DNA of 64,000 bases, taken from positions 310,001 through 374,000 of the forward strand of contig CAWHTU010000016.1 in NCBI GenBank assembly GCA_963832305.1, read 5' to 3'. This document shows positions 36,798 through 45,637 of this stretch, piece after piece. Source of the DNA: Roseiarcus sp963832305. Its GTDB lineage: Bacteria; Pseudomonadota; Alphaproteobacteria; Rhizobiales; Beijerinckiaceae. The notes under the pieces were generated by a model that saw nothing but the letters and a program-made list of their open reading frames with translations, had not been told where the DNA came from and made no database searches. The translations under genes and the position numbers were made by a program. Numbering within the stretch: position 1 is the stretch's first letter; each line of letters starts with the position of its first letter.

Positions 36798-38405
36798 CTA
36801 CATACGAAAGACGCCAAAGCGGGTCGGCTCGACGCTGGCGTTGAGCGTGGCTGAAAACGCCAGAGAAAGGATCCGCCTGGTTTCCCGGGGCGTGACAATG
36901 CCGTCATCCCAGAGGCGGGCGGTGGCGTAGTACGGCGACCCTTCGGCCTCGTATTTGGCCCGAATCGGCGCCTTGAATGCTTCTTCGTCGTCCTTCGCCC
37001 ATTCGCGCCCTTCGCCCTCGAGCGCCTCGCGTCTCAGCGTCGCCAGCACGCTCGCCGCCTGTTCGCCGCCCATCACGCTGATGCGTGCGTTAGGCCACAT
37101 GAACAAGAAGCGGGGAGAATAGCCGCGCCCGCACATGCCGTAGTTGCCAGCGCCGAAAGAGCCGCCAAAAATGAGCGTGATCTTCGGCACATTGGCGCAG
37201 GCGACGGCGGTGACGAGTTTTGCGCCGTCCTTTGCGATGCCCCCCGCCTCGTAGCGCTGTCCAACCATGAAGCCGGAGATATTCTGCATGAACAGCATCG
37301 GAACGTTGCGCTGGGCGCAGAGTTCGACGAAATGCGCCCCCTTGAGCGCGCTGTCCGAAAACAGGACGCCATTGCTGGCGATGACCCCGATCAGCATGCC
37401 CGACAGGCGCGCAAATCCGGTAACGAGCGTCGCTCCATAGCGCGGCTTGAAGGCGTCGAACTCCGAACCGTCAACGATCCGGGCGATGATTTCATGGGCG
37501 TCGACCTGCTGGCGAAGGTCGACCGGCATGATGAGCTCAAGCTCATCGGCCGGATAGAAGGGCTCGACCGGCTTCGCCCATTCGATCGCTCGCTTGGGCT
37601 CCCGGTTGAGATTGGCGATCGCCCGCCGGGCGAGCGCGAGCGCATGCGCGTCATCTCGCGCAAGCGTGTCGGCCACGCCCGAGACTCGGGTGTGCATCTC
37701 GCCGCCGCCAAGCTCCTCCGCGCCCACTGTCTCGCCGGTGGCCGCCTTGACCAGCGGCGGGCCGGCCAGAAAAATTGTGCCTTGCCTGTCGACGATGATT
37801 GTCTCGTCCGACATCGCCGGCACGTAGGCGCCGCCGGCGGTGCAGGAGCCCATCACCACCGCGATCTGGGCCACGCCGGCGGCGGACATGCGCGCCTGGT
37901 TGAAGAAGATCCGCCCGAAATGCTCGCGGTCGGGGAACACCTCCGCCTGGTGGGGCAGATTCGCGCCGCCCGAATCGACCAGATAAACGCAAGGCAGCCG
38001 GTTCTCCGCCGCGATCTCCTGGGCGCGCAGATGCTTCTTCACGGTGATTGGATAATACGTGCCGCCCTTGATCGTGGGGTCGTTGGCGACGATCATGACC
38101 TCCCGGCCGCTAACGACGCCGATGCCGGCAATAAGCCCGGCGCCGTGCACGTCGCCCTCGTACATGCCGAAGGCGGCAAGCGCGCCGATTTCCAGAAACG
38201 GGGAACCGGGATCGATCAGCCCGGCGACGCGTTCGCGGGCCAGAAGCTTGCCGCGGGCGACGTGACGTTCGCGGGCCTTGCTCGACCCGCCCTCGGCGGC
38301 GACGCGCCGGCGCAGGTCGAGTTCGTCCACCAGTCGACGCCATTCGGCCGCGTTGGCTTGGCGATCGCCTGCCCTCGCAGTCAAGGCGCTCTTAATCCGC
38401 GTCAT
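36798..38405 (-). CDS. mccB: Methylcrotonyl-CoA carboxylase, carboxyltransferase (beta) subunit
   Basis: A 535-residue carboxyltransferase. Family features include ERHVARGKLLARERVAGLIDPGSPFLEIG, the LVDSGGANLPHQAEVFPDREHFGRIFFNQA block typical of MCC, and IFGGSFGAGNYGMCGRGYSPRF. With the alpha subunit it carboxylates 3-methylcrotonyl-CoA in leucine catabolism. The ATG at 38405 gives the usual length; an upstream start at 38447 is less likely. A palindrome lies about 150 bases upstream. Confidence 0.94.
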   Translation of the reverse strand: MTRIKSALTARAGDRQANAAEWRRLVDELDLRRRVAAEGGSSKARERHVARGKLLARERVAGLIDPGSPFLEIGALAAFGMYEGDVHGAGLIAGIGVVSGREVMIVANDPTIKGGTYYPITVKKHLRAQEIAAENRLPCVYLVDSGGANLPHQAEVFPDREHFGRIFFNQARMSAAGVAQIAVVMGSCTAGGAYVPAMSDETIIVDRQGTIFLAGPPLVKAATGETVGAEELGGGEMHTRVSGVADTLARDDAHALALARRAIANLNREPKRAIEWAKPVEPFYPADELELIMPVDLRQQVDAHEIIARIVDGSEFDAFKPRYGATLVTGFARLSGMLIGVIASNGVLFSDSALKGAHFVELCAQRNVPMLFMQNISGFMVGQRYEAGGIAKDGAKLVTAVACANVPKITLIFGGSFGAGNYGMCGRGYSPRFLFMWPNARISVMGGEQAASVLATLRREALEGEGREWAKDDEEAFKAPIRAKYEAEGSPYYATARLWDDGIVTPRETRRILSLAFSATLNASVEPTRFGVFRM

Positions 38406-38847
38406 CGCGTCGGAATTCCCCAGTCCCAGCCCACAACTTTGCGGCAAGCGCCAACGTTGTTGTCGTTGTTCACCCGGGACATTGCGGGCAAAGCTATTGC
38501 CGATCTCATAATATTATTCCGCGAATGCTTGGCTTCCGCTAGAGCATGCGCCATGTTGCCTATTTGCAACATATAATCGTAGTCACGCGCTCTTTCGCTA
38601 CGGTATGTAAGGTCGGGTCACCGCCGCTCATCTTCGCTCACTTGGTCAGCTTCCGCCGCTTGCTCCATTTCAGTTTGGGCGAGGGCTCGTCGCCGGCGCT
38701 TCCGGCCACAGCCGAAGCCGACCGCGTCGCGTCGAATCTTCGCATAGTCGATGTGGCGCATGCCCTGCTCGACGGCGCTTCACCTGCGGGGCCCGCGCTG
38801 TTCAAGGGCGCGCTGTCGTCCCGCGCGCTCAACGGACTCGGACCTCC
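38406..38847. other. Intergenic region between mccB and GST genes
   Basis: A 442-base stretch without a supported gene. It holds the palindrome at 38553-38572 and AT-rich DNA around it, which suits the mccB promoter. Short open frames on both strands (for example minus-strand 38638-38832, ending KLKWSKRRKLTK) show no recognisable family. Confidence 0.45.
38553..38572. promoter_or_regulatory. Palindrome upstream of mccB, candidate operator
   Basis: ATGTTGC and GCAACAT form a perfect 7-base inverted repeat around CTATTT. It lies 148-167 bases upstream of the mccB start. It does not match the LiuR site known from gammaproteobacteria, so the regulator is unknown. Confidence 0.4.
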
Positions 38848-39501
38848 TTAGATCGGGTCATAGCGTTCGATCCGCCACGGCTCGGCGTGAGCGTCCGTGA
38901 TCCACGCCTTCCACGCCGGCAGCGCCATGATCGACTCCATATAGGCGCGCGTCGGCTTTGAGACCGGCACGTCGTAGACGTGGAAGCGGTTGACCACCGG
39001 CGCGAACATCGCGTCGGCGGCACAGAAGCGCCCGAAGAGATAGGGTCCCCCCTTGCCGAAAGTATCGCGCGCGTGCGCCCAAGCAGCCTCGATGCGCGCG
39101 ACATCGGCCTTAACCTCAGTCGTGAGAGGGATGGCCCTGACCGGCCGGCGGAAATTGGTCGGACACGCCTGCCTGAGCGCGCCGAACCCGGCGTGCATCT
39201 CGTTGGCGAGCGAGCGCGCATGCGCCCGCGCCGCCTTGCCCCTGGGCCAGATTGCCTTGTCGGGATAGGCGTCGGCGACATAATCGATGATCGCAAGCGA
39301 CTCCCAGACCGCGATCTGGCCGTCACGCAGCGATGGGCACTTCCCGGTCGGCGCATATTTGAGCATGTTGGCCCGCGTCTCGGGCCGATCCATCGGGATA
39401 ACGATCTCCTCGAACGGGATCTTGAAATGCGCGAGCAGGATCCAGGGCCTCAGCGACCATGACGAATAGGCCTTGTTGGCGAGGATCAGCTTCAGCGGCA
39501 C
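38848..39501 (-). CDS. Glutathione S-transferase family protein
   Basis: A 217-residue GST. The N-terminal thioredoxin-fold domain has LILANKAYSSWSLRPWILL and APTGKCPSLRDGQIAVWESLAIIDYVAD, the glutathione-binding region with the usual Pro and Ser. An all-helical C-terminal domain follows. The physiological substrate is unknown. It is divergent from ispDF. Confidence 0.9.
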   Translation of the reverse strand: MPLKLILANKAYSSWSLRPWILLAHFKIPFEEIVIPMDRPETRANMLKYAPTGKCPSLRDGQIAVWESLAIIDYVADAYPDKAIWPRGKAARAHARSLANEMHAGFGALRQACPTNFRRPVRAIPLTTEVKADVARIEAAWAHARDTFGKGGPYLFGRFCAADAMFAPVVNRFHVYDVPVSKPTRAYMESIMALPAWKAWITDAHAEPWRIERYDPI

Positions 39502-39636
39502 GGCGGATTTCCGGAACGGTTTCGGTGCGATTGATCCGCGTGCGCAAGAGGCAAGTCAAGCGCCTCCGCCGAGCCCGCATTGACGTCGCCGCCTCTGCGC
39601 AGGAAAAGCGTCCCAACCGACTGCAGGAGCCGTCAC

Positions 39637-40824
39637 TTGTCGTCCACCAAGGTCGCGCTTCTCGTCGTCGCCGCCGGCAAGGGGCTGAGGCTGGGCTCGG
39701 AGCGGCCGAAGCAATATCTGAACTGCGCCGGGCGCCCGCTAATCGCCCATACGCTCGAGGCGCTGGCCGCTGACTGGCCGTTCTCGGCCGTTACAATCGC
39801 TATCCGCCCCGACGACCGGGCGCTCTATGACGAAGTGGTGGCCCACCTGACGCCAGCCGCCGCGGCTGCACTCCGGCCGCCTGCGATGGGCGGCGAAACC
39901 CGGCAGCAAAGCGTCCTAGCCGGGCTCGAGGCGCTCGTTCCGGCGGCGCCGGACATCGTGCTCATCCACGACGCCGCACGGCCCTTCGCCTCGCGCGATC
40001 TCGTCGCGCGCGCCGTTCAGGCCGCCGAGCGGTACGGCGCGGCCGCGCCCGCGACGCCGATGAGCGACACGGTCAAGCAGGTGGACGCCGACGGCCGCGT
40101 GCTGGCGACCCCGCTGCGCTCGGCGCTGCGAGCCGTGCAAACGCCGCAGGCTTTCACGTTTCCGCTGATCCTCGCCGCGCACCGGCGCGCCGCCGCCGCC
40201 GGCGTCGCGGACCTCACCGACGACGTCGCGGTCGCCGAATGGGCCGGCGCGCCGGCCTATGTGTTCGAAGGCGACGCAGCCAACGTCAAGGTGACCACCA
40301 TGCAGGATTTCAGCGCCGCTGAAGCGCGGCTCATGGCAAGCGCGGGCGAGATGAGGGTCGGGCAAGGCTTCGACGTCCATGCCTTCGCTCCGGGCGACCA
40401 CGTCTGGCTGTGCGGGGTTCGAATCCCTCACTCCGCGGCGCTCAAGGGACATTCGGACGCCGACGTGGCGCTCCATGCGCTCGCCGACGCTCTCTATGGC
40501 GCGCTGGCCGAGGGTGACATCGGGGCCCATTTCCCGCCATCCGACCCGCAGTGGAAGGGGGCAGCGTCGGAGGTCTTCCTCGCCCATGCGGCAGGCCGGG
40601 TCCGCGCGCGGGGCGGGGTCGTCGTCAATCTGGACGCGACTCTCATCTGCGAAGCGCCGAAGATCGGCCCGTTTCGCGACGCGATGCGCATGCGCGTGGC
40701 GGAAATCGCCGGCCTCGACGTCACCCGGGTAGGCGTCAAGGCGACAACGACTGAGCGCCTCGGATTCGCCGGCCGGGGCGAGGGCGTTGCGTGCCTCGCG
40801 ACGGCGACGGTGCGGTTGCCGTGA
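39637..40824 (+). CDS. ispDF: Bifunctional IspD/IspF
   Basis: A 395-residue fusion of two enzymes of the MEP isoprenoid pathway. IspD (about residues 1-230) has VALLVVAAGKGLRLGSERPKQY and HDAARPF; it makes CDP-methylerythritol. IspF (about residues 235-395) has VGQGFDVHAFAPG with metal-binding DVH, LKGHSDADVALHALADALYGA and the FPPSDPQWKG segment; it makes the cyclodiphosphate. IspE, the intermediate kinase, is elsewhere. The start is TTG at 39637 with CAGGAG 8 bases upstream. The fused form is typical of alphaproteobacteria. Confidence 0.97.
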   Translation: MSSTKVALLVVAAGKGLRLGSERPKQYLNCAGRPLIAHTLEALAADWPFSAVTIAIRPDDRALYDEVVAHLTPAAAAALRPPAMGGETRQQSVLAGLEALVPAAPDIVLIHDAARPFASRDLVARAVQAAERYGAAAPATPMSDTVKQVDADGRVLATPLRSALRAVQTPQAFTFPLILAAHRRAAAAGVADLTDDVAVAEWAGAPAYVFEGDAANVKVTTMQDFSAAEARLMASAGEMRVGQGFDVHAFAPGDHVWLCGVRIPHSAALKGHSDADVALHALADALYGALAEGDIGAHFPPSDPQWKGAASEVFLAHAAGRVRARGGVVVNLDATLICEAPKIGPFRDAMRMRVAEIAGLDVTRVGVKATTTERLGFAGRGEGVACLATATVRLP

Positions 40825-40842
40825 TCGAGACGACCGGGGCTA

Positions 40843-41829
40843 TCAGCCCCGGAGCGCCTGACGCAACATCTGCTGCACGACCTCCGGCTCTTCGAAGCGC
40901 AAGGTGACCGGAAGGGTCACGACGGCGCGGGCGTGGCGGGCGCCAAGGCGGACGAGGTCCTTCTCGGTCGTGGCCAGAAGCGCGCTCCGCCGCCCAGCCT
41001 CCTCGATCAGCGCCTCGATCTCGCGCGGCGTGTACGGGTGATGGTCGGCAAAGTCGCGGGTCATGACGATCCGCGCCCCGACGCGGCGCAGGGTGGCGTA
41101 GAACTTCTCCGGTCGCGCAATGCCCGCGAAGGCGACCACCTCGCGCCCGATGAGCGGTGCAGCGGCGAGCGCGTCGGGCTCCAGGCCGGCGCGGATCAGC
41201 GGCTTGCCCGGCGCCGAGCCCGCGATCGCTGACAGCGCCGCCTCTTCGCCGCCCAGCAAGATCAGCGCCCTTACGAACGGCAGCTGAGCCGAAACCGGGG
41301 CGCGCAGCGGGCCAGCCGGAACGCAGAGCCCGTTGCCGAAGCCGGTTTCGCCGTCGACGAGGGCGAAAGCGAGGTCCTTGACGAGCGCCGGACTCTGCAA
41401 GCCGTCATCGAGAAGGAGCACATTGGCTCCCGCTTCGATCGCGCTCCTGGCGCTTTTCACCCGGTCGGCGCCGACCCAGCACGGCGCGATCCTCGCAAGG
41501 AGCAGCGGTTCATCGCCGACGATCGCCGCGGTATGGGCGTTGGCGTCGACCATGAGCGGCTCGGCGCGCTCGGCGCCGCCATAGCCGCGCGACAGGAAGG
41601 CGACGCGTCGGCCGTTGGCGATCAGCATCCGCGCAAGCGCGATCGTGGCCGGCGTCTTGCCCGCGCCGCCGGCGACGAAGTTGCCGACACAGATCGTCGG
41701 CGCGGCGGCGCGCATGCTTGGGCCACGCATGCGGCGAGCGGTCGTTCGTCCGTAGATCGAGCCGGCTGGTTGAAGCAAACGCGCAAGCAGGGTCGGGCGC
41801 CGTTTCATCCAGAATCCCGGCGCCCTCAC
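40843..41829 (-). CDS. lpxK: Tetraacyldisaccharide 4'-kinase LpxK
   Basis: A 328-residue membrane-associated kinase that phosphorylates the 4' position of the lipid A precursor. The Walker A site is VAGGAGKTPAT, preceded by PTICVGNF. LLDDGLQSPALVKDLAFALVDGE follows with the conserved DDG, and the C-terminus has TTEKDLVRLG. It overlaps waaA by 4 bases and is the last gene of the minus-strand lipid A/Kdo operon. Confidence 0.96.
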   Translation of the reverse strand: MRAPGFWMKRRPTLLARLLQPAGSIYGRTTARRMRGPSMRAAAPTICVGNFVAGGAGKTPATIALARMLIANGRRVAFLSRGYGGAERAEPLMVDANAHTAAIVGDEPLLLARIAPCWVGADRVKSARSAIEAGANVLLLDDGLQSPALVKDLAFALVDGETGFGNGLCVPAGPLRAPVSAQLPFVRALILLGGEEAALSAIAGSAPGKPLIRAGLEPDALAAAPLIGREVVAFAGIARPEKFYATLRRVGARIVMTRDFADHHPYTPREIEALIEEAGRRSALLATTEKDLVRLGARHARAVVTLPVTLRFEEPEVVQQMLRQALRG

Positions 41830-43109
41830 GCCGCCGCTCCGGGAACCGGCAACAGAGCTTCGAGCGCGCGCATCGAGCGGTCGACGGCGCCCGCCCGGTG
41901 TTCGACCGTGTCGCCGGCCGCCCGAGCCATCGCCCTGAGACGCCCCGCGTTAGCGAAGAGCGCGATCAGCGCATCGCCCAGATCCTCGGGACGGGCGATC
42001 TCGAGCGCTCCGCCGGCGTCGTCGAGCGCCGCATAGGCGTCGGCGAAATTTGTCACCGTCGGCCCGTGCAGGATGGCTGACGCGAGTCTCGCCGGCTCGA
42101 TCGGATTCTGCCCACCGCCGGCGACGAAAGACTTGCCGACGAACACGACGCCGGCCAGGCGATAGAACAGCCCAAGTTCGCCGATCGTGTCGCAGACATA
42201 GACCGCGGTTTCCGGCCCGATCGCGTCGCCACGCGAGCGCAGGGCGCAGACGAGGCCTTGCGTTTCGAGTTGGCGAAGGACAGCCTCACCCCGATCGGGA
42301 TGGCGCGGCGCGATCAGGGTCAGCGCGTCGGGAAACACCTGTCGCAGGCGCTTGTGCGCTGCCGCCGCGATCATTTCCTCGCCCTCATGGGTCGAGGCGG
42401 CGATCCAGATCTGGCGGCCCGACGTCCGGCCGGTGAGTTCAGCCAGTTCGCGCCGATCGGCCGGCAAGGTCGGCGCGTCGAACTTGACGTCGCCGGCGAC
42501 CAGCACTCTCGGCGCGCCGAGCGCGATGAGGCGTTCGCCATCGCTCTCGCTGCGGGCGAGGCACAGATCGAAGTCCCCCAAGAGCGCGCCGATGAACCGG
42601 GGCGCCTTCATCCAGCGGCGGAGCGACCGCTCGCTGATCCGCCCGTTGACCATCGCCAGCCGCGACCCCGACCGCTTCAGTTCCACGATCATATTGGGCC
42701 AGAGCTCGCTCTCCGCCACCAGGGCCGCGTCGGGGCGCCAATGTTTGAGGAACCGGCGTACGAACAGCGGGCTGTCCAGCGGCGCATATTGATGCAGCGC
42801 GCCGGGCGGCAGGCGCTGCGCGAGCATCGCGGCCGAGGTCAGCGTCCCCGTGGTCACCAGAGCCGTCGCGCCCATTCGGGTGATGCGCTCGACGAAGGGC
42901 AGGAGCGCCGAAGCTTCGCCTACGCTGGCGCCGTGAAGCCAGACGAGCGGTCCCGGCGGACGAGCGAGGGGGGTCAGACCCCGACGCTCGCCGATGCGCC
43001 GCGGATCCTCTTTGCCGCGCCTGAGCCGCATCGCAAGGATTGGACCGGCCAGCGGCGTCGCCAGAAACGAGGCTGTCCGATAGGCGATTAGCGAGAGCGG
43101 CGCCCTCAT
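41826..43109 (-). CDS. waaA: 3-deoxy-D-manno-octulosonic acid transferase WaaA
   Basis: A 427-residue GT30 transferase that attaches Kdo to lipid IVA. RRGLTPLARPPGPLVWLHGASVGE contains the catalytic Glu region. VTTGTLTSAAMLAQRLPPG, LVAESELWPNMI, STHEGEEMI and FVGKSFVAGGGQNPIEPA are family blocks. It overlaps the acyltransferase gene upstream and lpxK downstream by 4 bases each, showing translational coupling. Confidence 0.96.
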   Translation of the reverse strand: MRAPLSLIAYRTASFLATPLAGPILAMRLRRGKEDPRRIGERRGLTPLARPPGPLVWLHGASVGEASALLPFVERITRMGATALVTTGTLTSAAMLAQRLPPGALHQYAPLDSPLFVRRFLKHWRPDAALVAESELWPNMIVELKRSGSRLAMVNGRISERSLRRWMKAPRFIGALLGDFDLCLARSESDGERLIALGAPRVLVAGDVKFDAPTLPADRRELAELTGRTSGRQIWIAASTHEGEEMIAAAAHKRLRQVFPDALTLIAPRHPDRGEAVLRQLETQGLVCALRSRGDAIGPETAVYVCDTIGELGLFYRLAGVVFVGKSFVAGGGQNPIEPARLASAILHGPTVTNFADAYAALDDAGGALEIARPEDLGDALIALFANAGRLRAMARAAGDTVEHRAGAVDRSMRALEALLPVPGAAA

Positions 43110-43822
43110 GCTGGTCTCAGCTGGGCGCCGGGGTCGATTGCTCCAACCATGGCGTAGGCCTTCCGGTGCGCCTCGTCGAGCCCGCGCTCGACGGCGCGCC
43201 GTGCGGCCTCCATCTCCTTTTCGTCCGCGTCGGCCGAAACGCGGATGAAATCGCCAGTGACGACGATCGCGCGGCCGAACGGCAATCCGAGCGTCGCGCG
43301 ATCCCAGGTGTGGAACTGGACGCGCAGGCTCAAAACCACCGCGGTCGGAACGATCGGGCGGCCCGACAGCCTGGCGAGAGCGACGATTCCGGGCCCCGCG
43401 ACGCGCGCACGCTTGGGCACGTCGGCGGTCATCGCGACGGAGACGCCAGATTCGAGCTGGCGCATCAATTCGCGCATCGCCGACGCGCCGCCCTTATAGT
43501 AGACGCGGTCGGCGGGGCCGCCCGAGCCCCGCACTGGCGTGATGTCGAGCTGCTCTGCGGCGAAGGCCTGGGCGCCGGCGTCTTCATGGCGCGATATGAG
43601 GACCGCAAGCCGGTCCATTGTCTTCGGACGGGCTAGCGGCATCATCAGATGCTGGCCGTGCCACATCGCCGCGATCAGCGGCAGCTCGCCCTTTATCAGA
43701 GCGTCGAGATCGTCGGGGATTGTCGTGAACCTGCTCGTGCGCCGCACGAGGCGCAGGTAGCTCGCGAGCCCGAATCCAATCGTCTCCTGCGCCCACTGCG
43801 ACCTGCCGACACGCCTCGCCAT
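43106..43822 (-). CDS. Lysophospholipid acyltransferase-like protein (DUF374)
   Basis: A 238-residue protein of the DUF374/LPLAT family. The block MWHGQHLMMPLARP carries the HX4D-like acyltransferase site region, and LISRHEDAG, GGASAMRELMRQLESGVSVAMTADVPKRARVAGPGIVALARLSG is the family signature. It probably acylates a lipid A or phospholipid precursor; its tight coupling with waaA and lpxK supports a role in lipid A synthesis or modification. Confidence 0.9.
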   Translation of the reverse strand: MARRVGRSQWAQETIGFGLASYLRLVRRTSRFTTIPDDLDALIKGELPLIAAMWHGQHLMMPLARPKTMDRLAVLISRHEDAGAQAFAAEQLDITPVRGSGGPADRVYYKGGASAMRELMRQLESGVSVAMTADVPKRARVAGPGIVALARLSGRPIVPTAVVLSLRVQFHTWDRATLGLPFGRAIVVTGDFIRVSADADEKEMEAARRAVERGLDEAHRKAYAMVGAIDPGAQLRPA

Positions 43823-43829
43823 GGAGCGC

Positions 43830-44102
43830 TCAGGCGGTCCGGGTCGGGGGCGCGAGGTCCGGTTCGAGAAGCCGATGGAGGTGGACGATGTAGTAGCGGA
43901 ACTGAGCCTTGTCGACCGTCGCCTGGGCCTTCGCGCGCCACGCCCGCTCGGCGCTGGCGTAGTCGGGAAAAAGACCGACTATGTCAATCTGGTCGAGATC
44001 GCGGAATTCATGGCTGTCGAGCGACTTCAATTCGCCTCCGAACACCAGGTGCAGCAGCTGCGGCTTCGCCTCGCCTTGGGCCTTGGGATCGCGGGACGTC
44101 AT
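43830..44102 (-). CDS. DUF4170 family protein
   Basis: A 90-residue soluble protein: LLHLVFGGELKSLDSHEFRDLD, IVGLFPDYASAERAWRAKAQATVDKAQFRYYIVHLHRL. This matches DUF4170, regularly found next to waaA in alphaproteobacteria, and its function is unknown. The ATG at 44102 is preceded by AAGGAAA. Seven bases separate it from the acyltransferase gene. Confidence 0.88.
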   Translation of the reverse strand: MTSRDPKAQGEAKPQLLHLVFGGELKSLDSHEFRDLDQIDIVGLFPDYASAERAWRAKAQATVDKAQFRYYIVHLHRLLEPDLAPPTRTA

Positions 44103-44201
44103 GGTGGGTTTCCTTGAACGCGTTGCGCGTCGGCGCCGGTTGACAGGCTGGCCTTTGCCTTCGGCGGGGCAAAAACGCAAGCGGTCTGAGCGATCGCCGG
44201 C

Positions 44202-45149
44202 TCAGTTCGACCAGCCGCCGATCGCGCCGCGAAAGGCCTCGATCAGCCGAGGCGCGGTGGCCTCCGATACGGCCAGGAGCGCGCCGCGTCGCACGCGGCG
44301 GGCATTGTAAATGAGGCGCTCGCCCGATGCGTCGATCAGGCGCGCGCCCGCTTCCTCGAGCACAAGATCGGCGGCGGCGATGTCCCAATCGTGCGAATTC
44401 TCTGCCGCGACCGCGAAATCGACGGCGCCGCGCGCCGCCATGCATAGCCGGTAGGCGAGCGAGGGCACGCGGGGCGCCATCTCGATCGGCGAGCCGAGCT
44501 TCGCCGCCATCGCCTGAACGATGGGCTTGGGGCCGGCGGCGGCGCGCGGCGGCCACCCGGCGGCAGCGGCGACCGGCTCGCCGTTGATCGTCGCGCCGCC
44601 GCCGCGCGCGACCGCGTAAGTCTCGCCAAGCGCCGGAGCATGGACGACGCCAGCGATGGGGCGCCCATCGACGATGAGGGCGGCCGAGACCGCCCAGCGC
44701 GGATCGCCGATCACAAATGCGCGAGTGCCGTCGATCGGGTCGACGACGATGAGGCTCCGTCGGGCAAGGCGCTCAAAATCGTCAACGGTCTCCTCCGAGA
44801 GCCAGCCTGCCTCAGGCAGCGCGTCCCGCAAGCGGCGCTTGAGCAGCGAATCGGCGGCGAGATCGGCGGCGGTCACCGGCGAACCGCCCGCCTTGGTCTC
44901 GACGTCGGCCGAAGTACGCGCGCCCGGTCTGAAATATTCGAGCGCCACCGCCCCGGCCTCGCGCGCGGCGGAGGCCAGGAGATCGCGCGCGGCAAGCGCG
45001 TCAGTGTCGGCGTCGACATTCACGGGCGGTATGTCCGCAGTGGAGAGAAAGTCTGCGGGCTTCGCTTTAGCCGCGCCCGCAGTCGCACGCAATCGAGAAC
45101 CGCCCGGCCGACGCGGTCGGGTCGAGCGTCTCGCTCCTGCACTGCGCAT
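44202..45149 (-). CDS. cysQ: Inositol-monophosphatase-like phosphatase (CysQ type)
   Basis: A ~315-residue protein of the Li-sensitive phosphatase superfamily. The metal-binding sites are LSEETVDD, VVDPIDGTRAFV (DPIDGT) and SHDWDIAAADLVLEEAG (WDxAA). It resembles CysQ/3'(2'),5'-bisphosphate nucleotidases, which remove PAP, or alphaproteobacterial IMPases. The start is unsure: the first ~40 residues from the ATG at 45149 are Arg-rich and look non-conserved, and GTG at 45023 (VNVDADTDALAAR) is an alternative. It heads the waaA-lpxK gene group. Confidence 0.85.
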   Translation of the reverse strand: MRSAGARRSTRPRRPGGSRLRATAGAAKAKPADFLSTADIPPVNVDADTDALAARDLLASAAREAGAVALEYFRPGARTSADVETKAGGSPVTAADLAADSLLKRRLRDALPEAGWLSEETVDDFERLARRSLIVVDPIDGTRAFVIGDPRWAVSAALIVDGRPIAGVVHAPALGETYAVARGGGATINGEPVAAAAGWPPRAAAGPKPIVQAMAAKLGSPIEMAPRVPSLAYRLCMAARGAVDFAVAAENSHDWDIAAADLVLEEAGARLIDASGERLIYNARRVRRGALLAVSEATAPRLIEAFRGAIGGWSN

Positions 45150-45273
45150 CAATATAAATCTATATTTTGACCTAGGCGCCGCAGGGCCCAATGCCGAAAT
45201 ACGTCAACGCACTCGAATTTGTCGGAGCGGAGCGCTATCCGGCCCTTCACCAAAGCGCACAGGAGGCGCGCCA

Positions 45274-45540
45274 ATGAGAGAAACTATCGTTCCCCGGGTC
45301 GCCTTCGCCGCCGCGCTCGCGGCTTGCGTCGCAGCGTGTCAGACCGAGGCCCAAAACATTCCCGACCTCACCGCGGAGGCTGCAATGAAGCTGCCGCCAG
45401 ACAAGGTGCCGAGGATCTTCAGAGATCCGACCAACCCTTACGGCTACCCCTACAACATTCACGAGACCGACGGACTAAGCCGCAATCCCGACGATTGCCC
45501 GAAGTGGGGCTGCATCGACGTCGTCGGCGGCGGGTTTTGA
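45274..45540 (+). CDS. Small lipoprotein of unknown function
   Basis: An 88-residue protein. The signal peptide ends LAACVAAC, a lipobox-like site. The mature part contains a compact motif, KVPRIFRDPTNPYGYPYNIHETDGLSRNPDDCPKWGCIDVVGGGF, with two Cys close together. AGGAGG stands 7 bases before the ATG. I do not recognise the family. Confidence 0.7.
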   Translation: MRETIVPRVAFAAALAACVAACQTEAQNIPDLTAEAAMKLPPDKVPRIFRDPTNPYGYPYNIHETDGLSRNPDDCPKWGCIDVVGGGF

Positions 45541-45637
45541 GGACGGCGCGAGCGCGGTCAAAAGGCGTCGGAAAACCTTTCTCGTGGTCGAGTTCCTCGC
45601 TTTCGCGGGAGACTGCCCGTTCGAACACGCGAACGGC

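Noticed and set aside
37332..38576. Long plus-strand open frame opposite mccB
   Set aside because: It is antisense to a conserved carboxyltransferase and has only composition-driven openness.
38546..38851. 101-codon plus-strand frame between mccB and the GST gene
   Set aside because: It has no ribosome-binding site or recognisable domain and contains a likely operator for mccB at its start.
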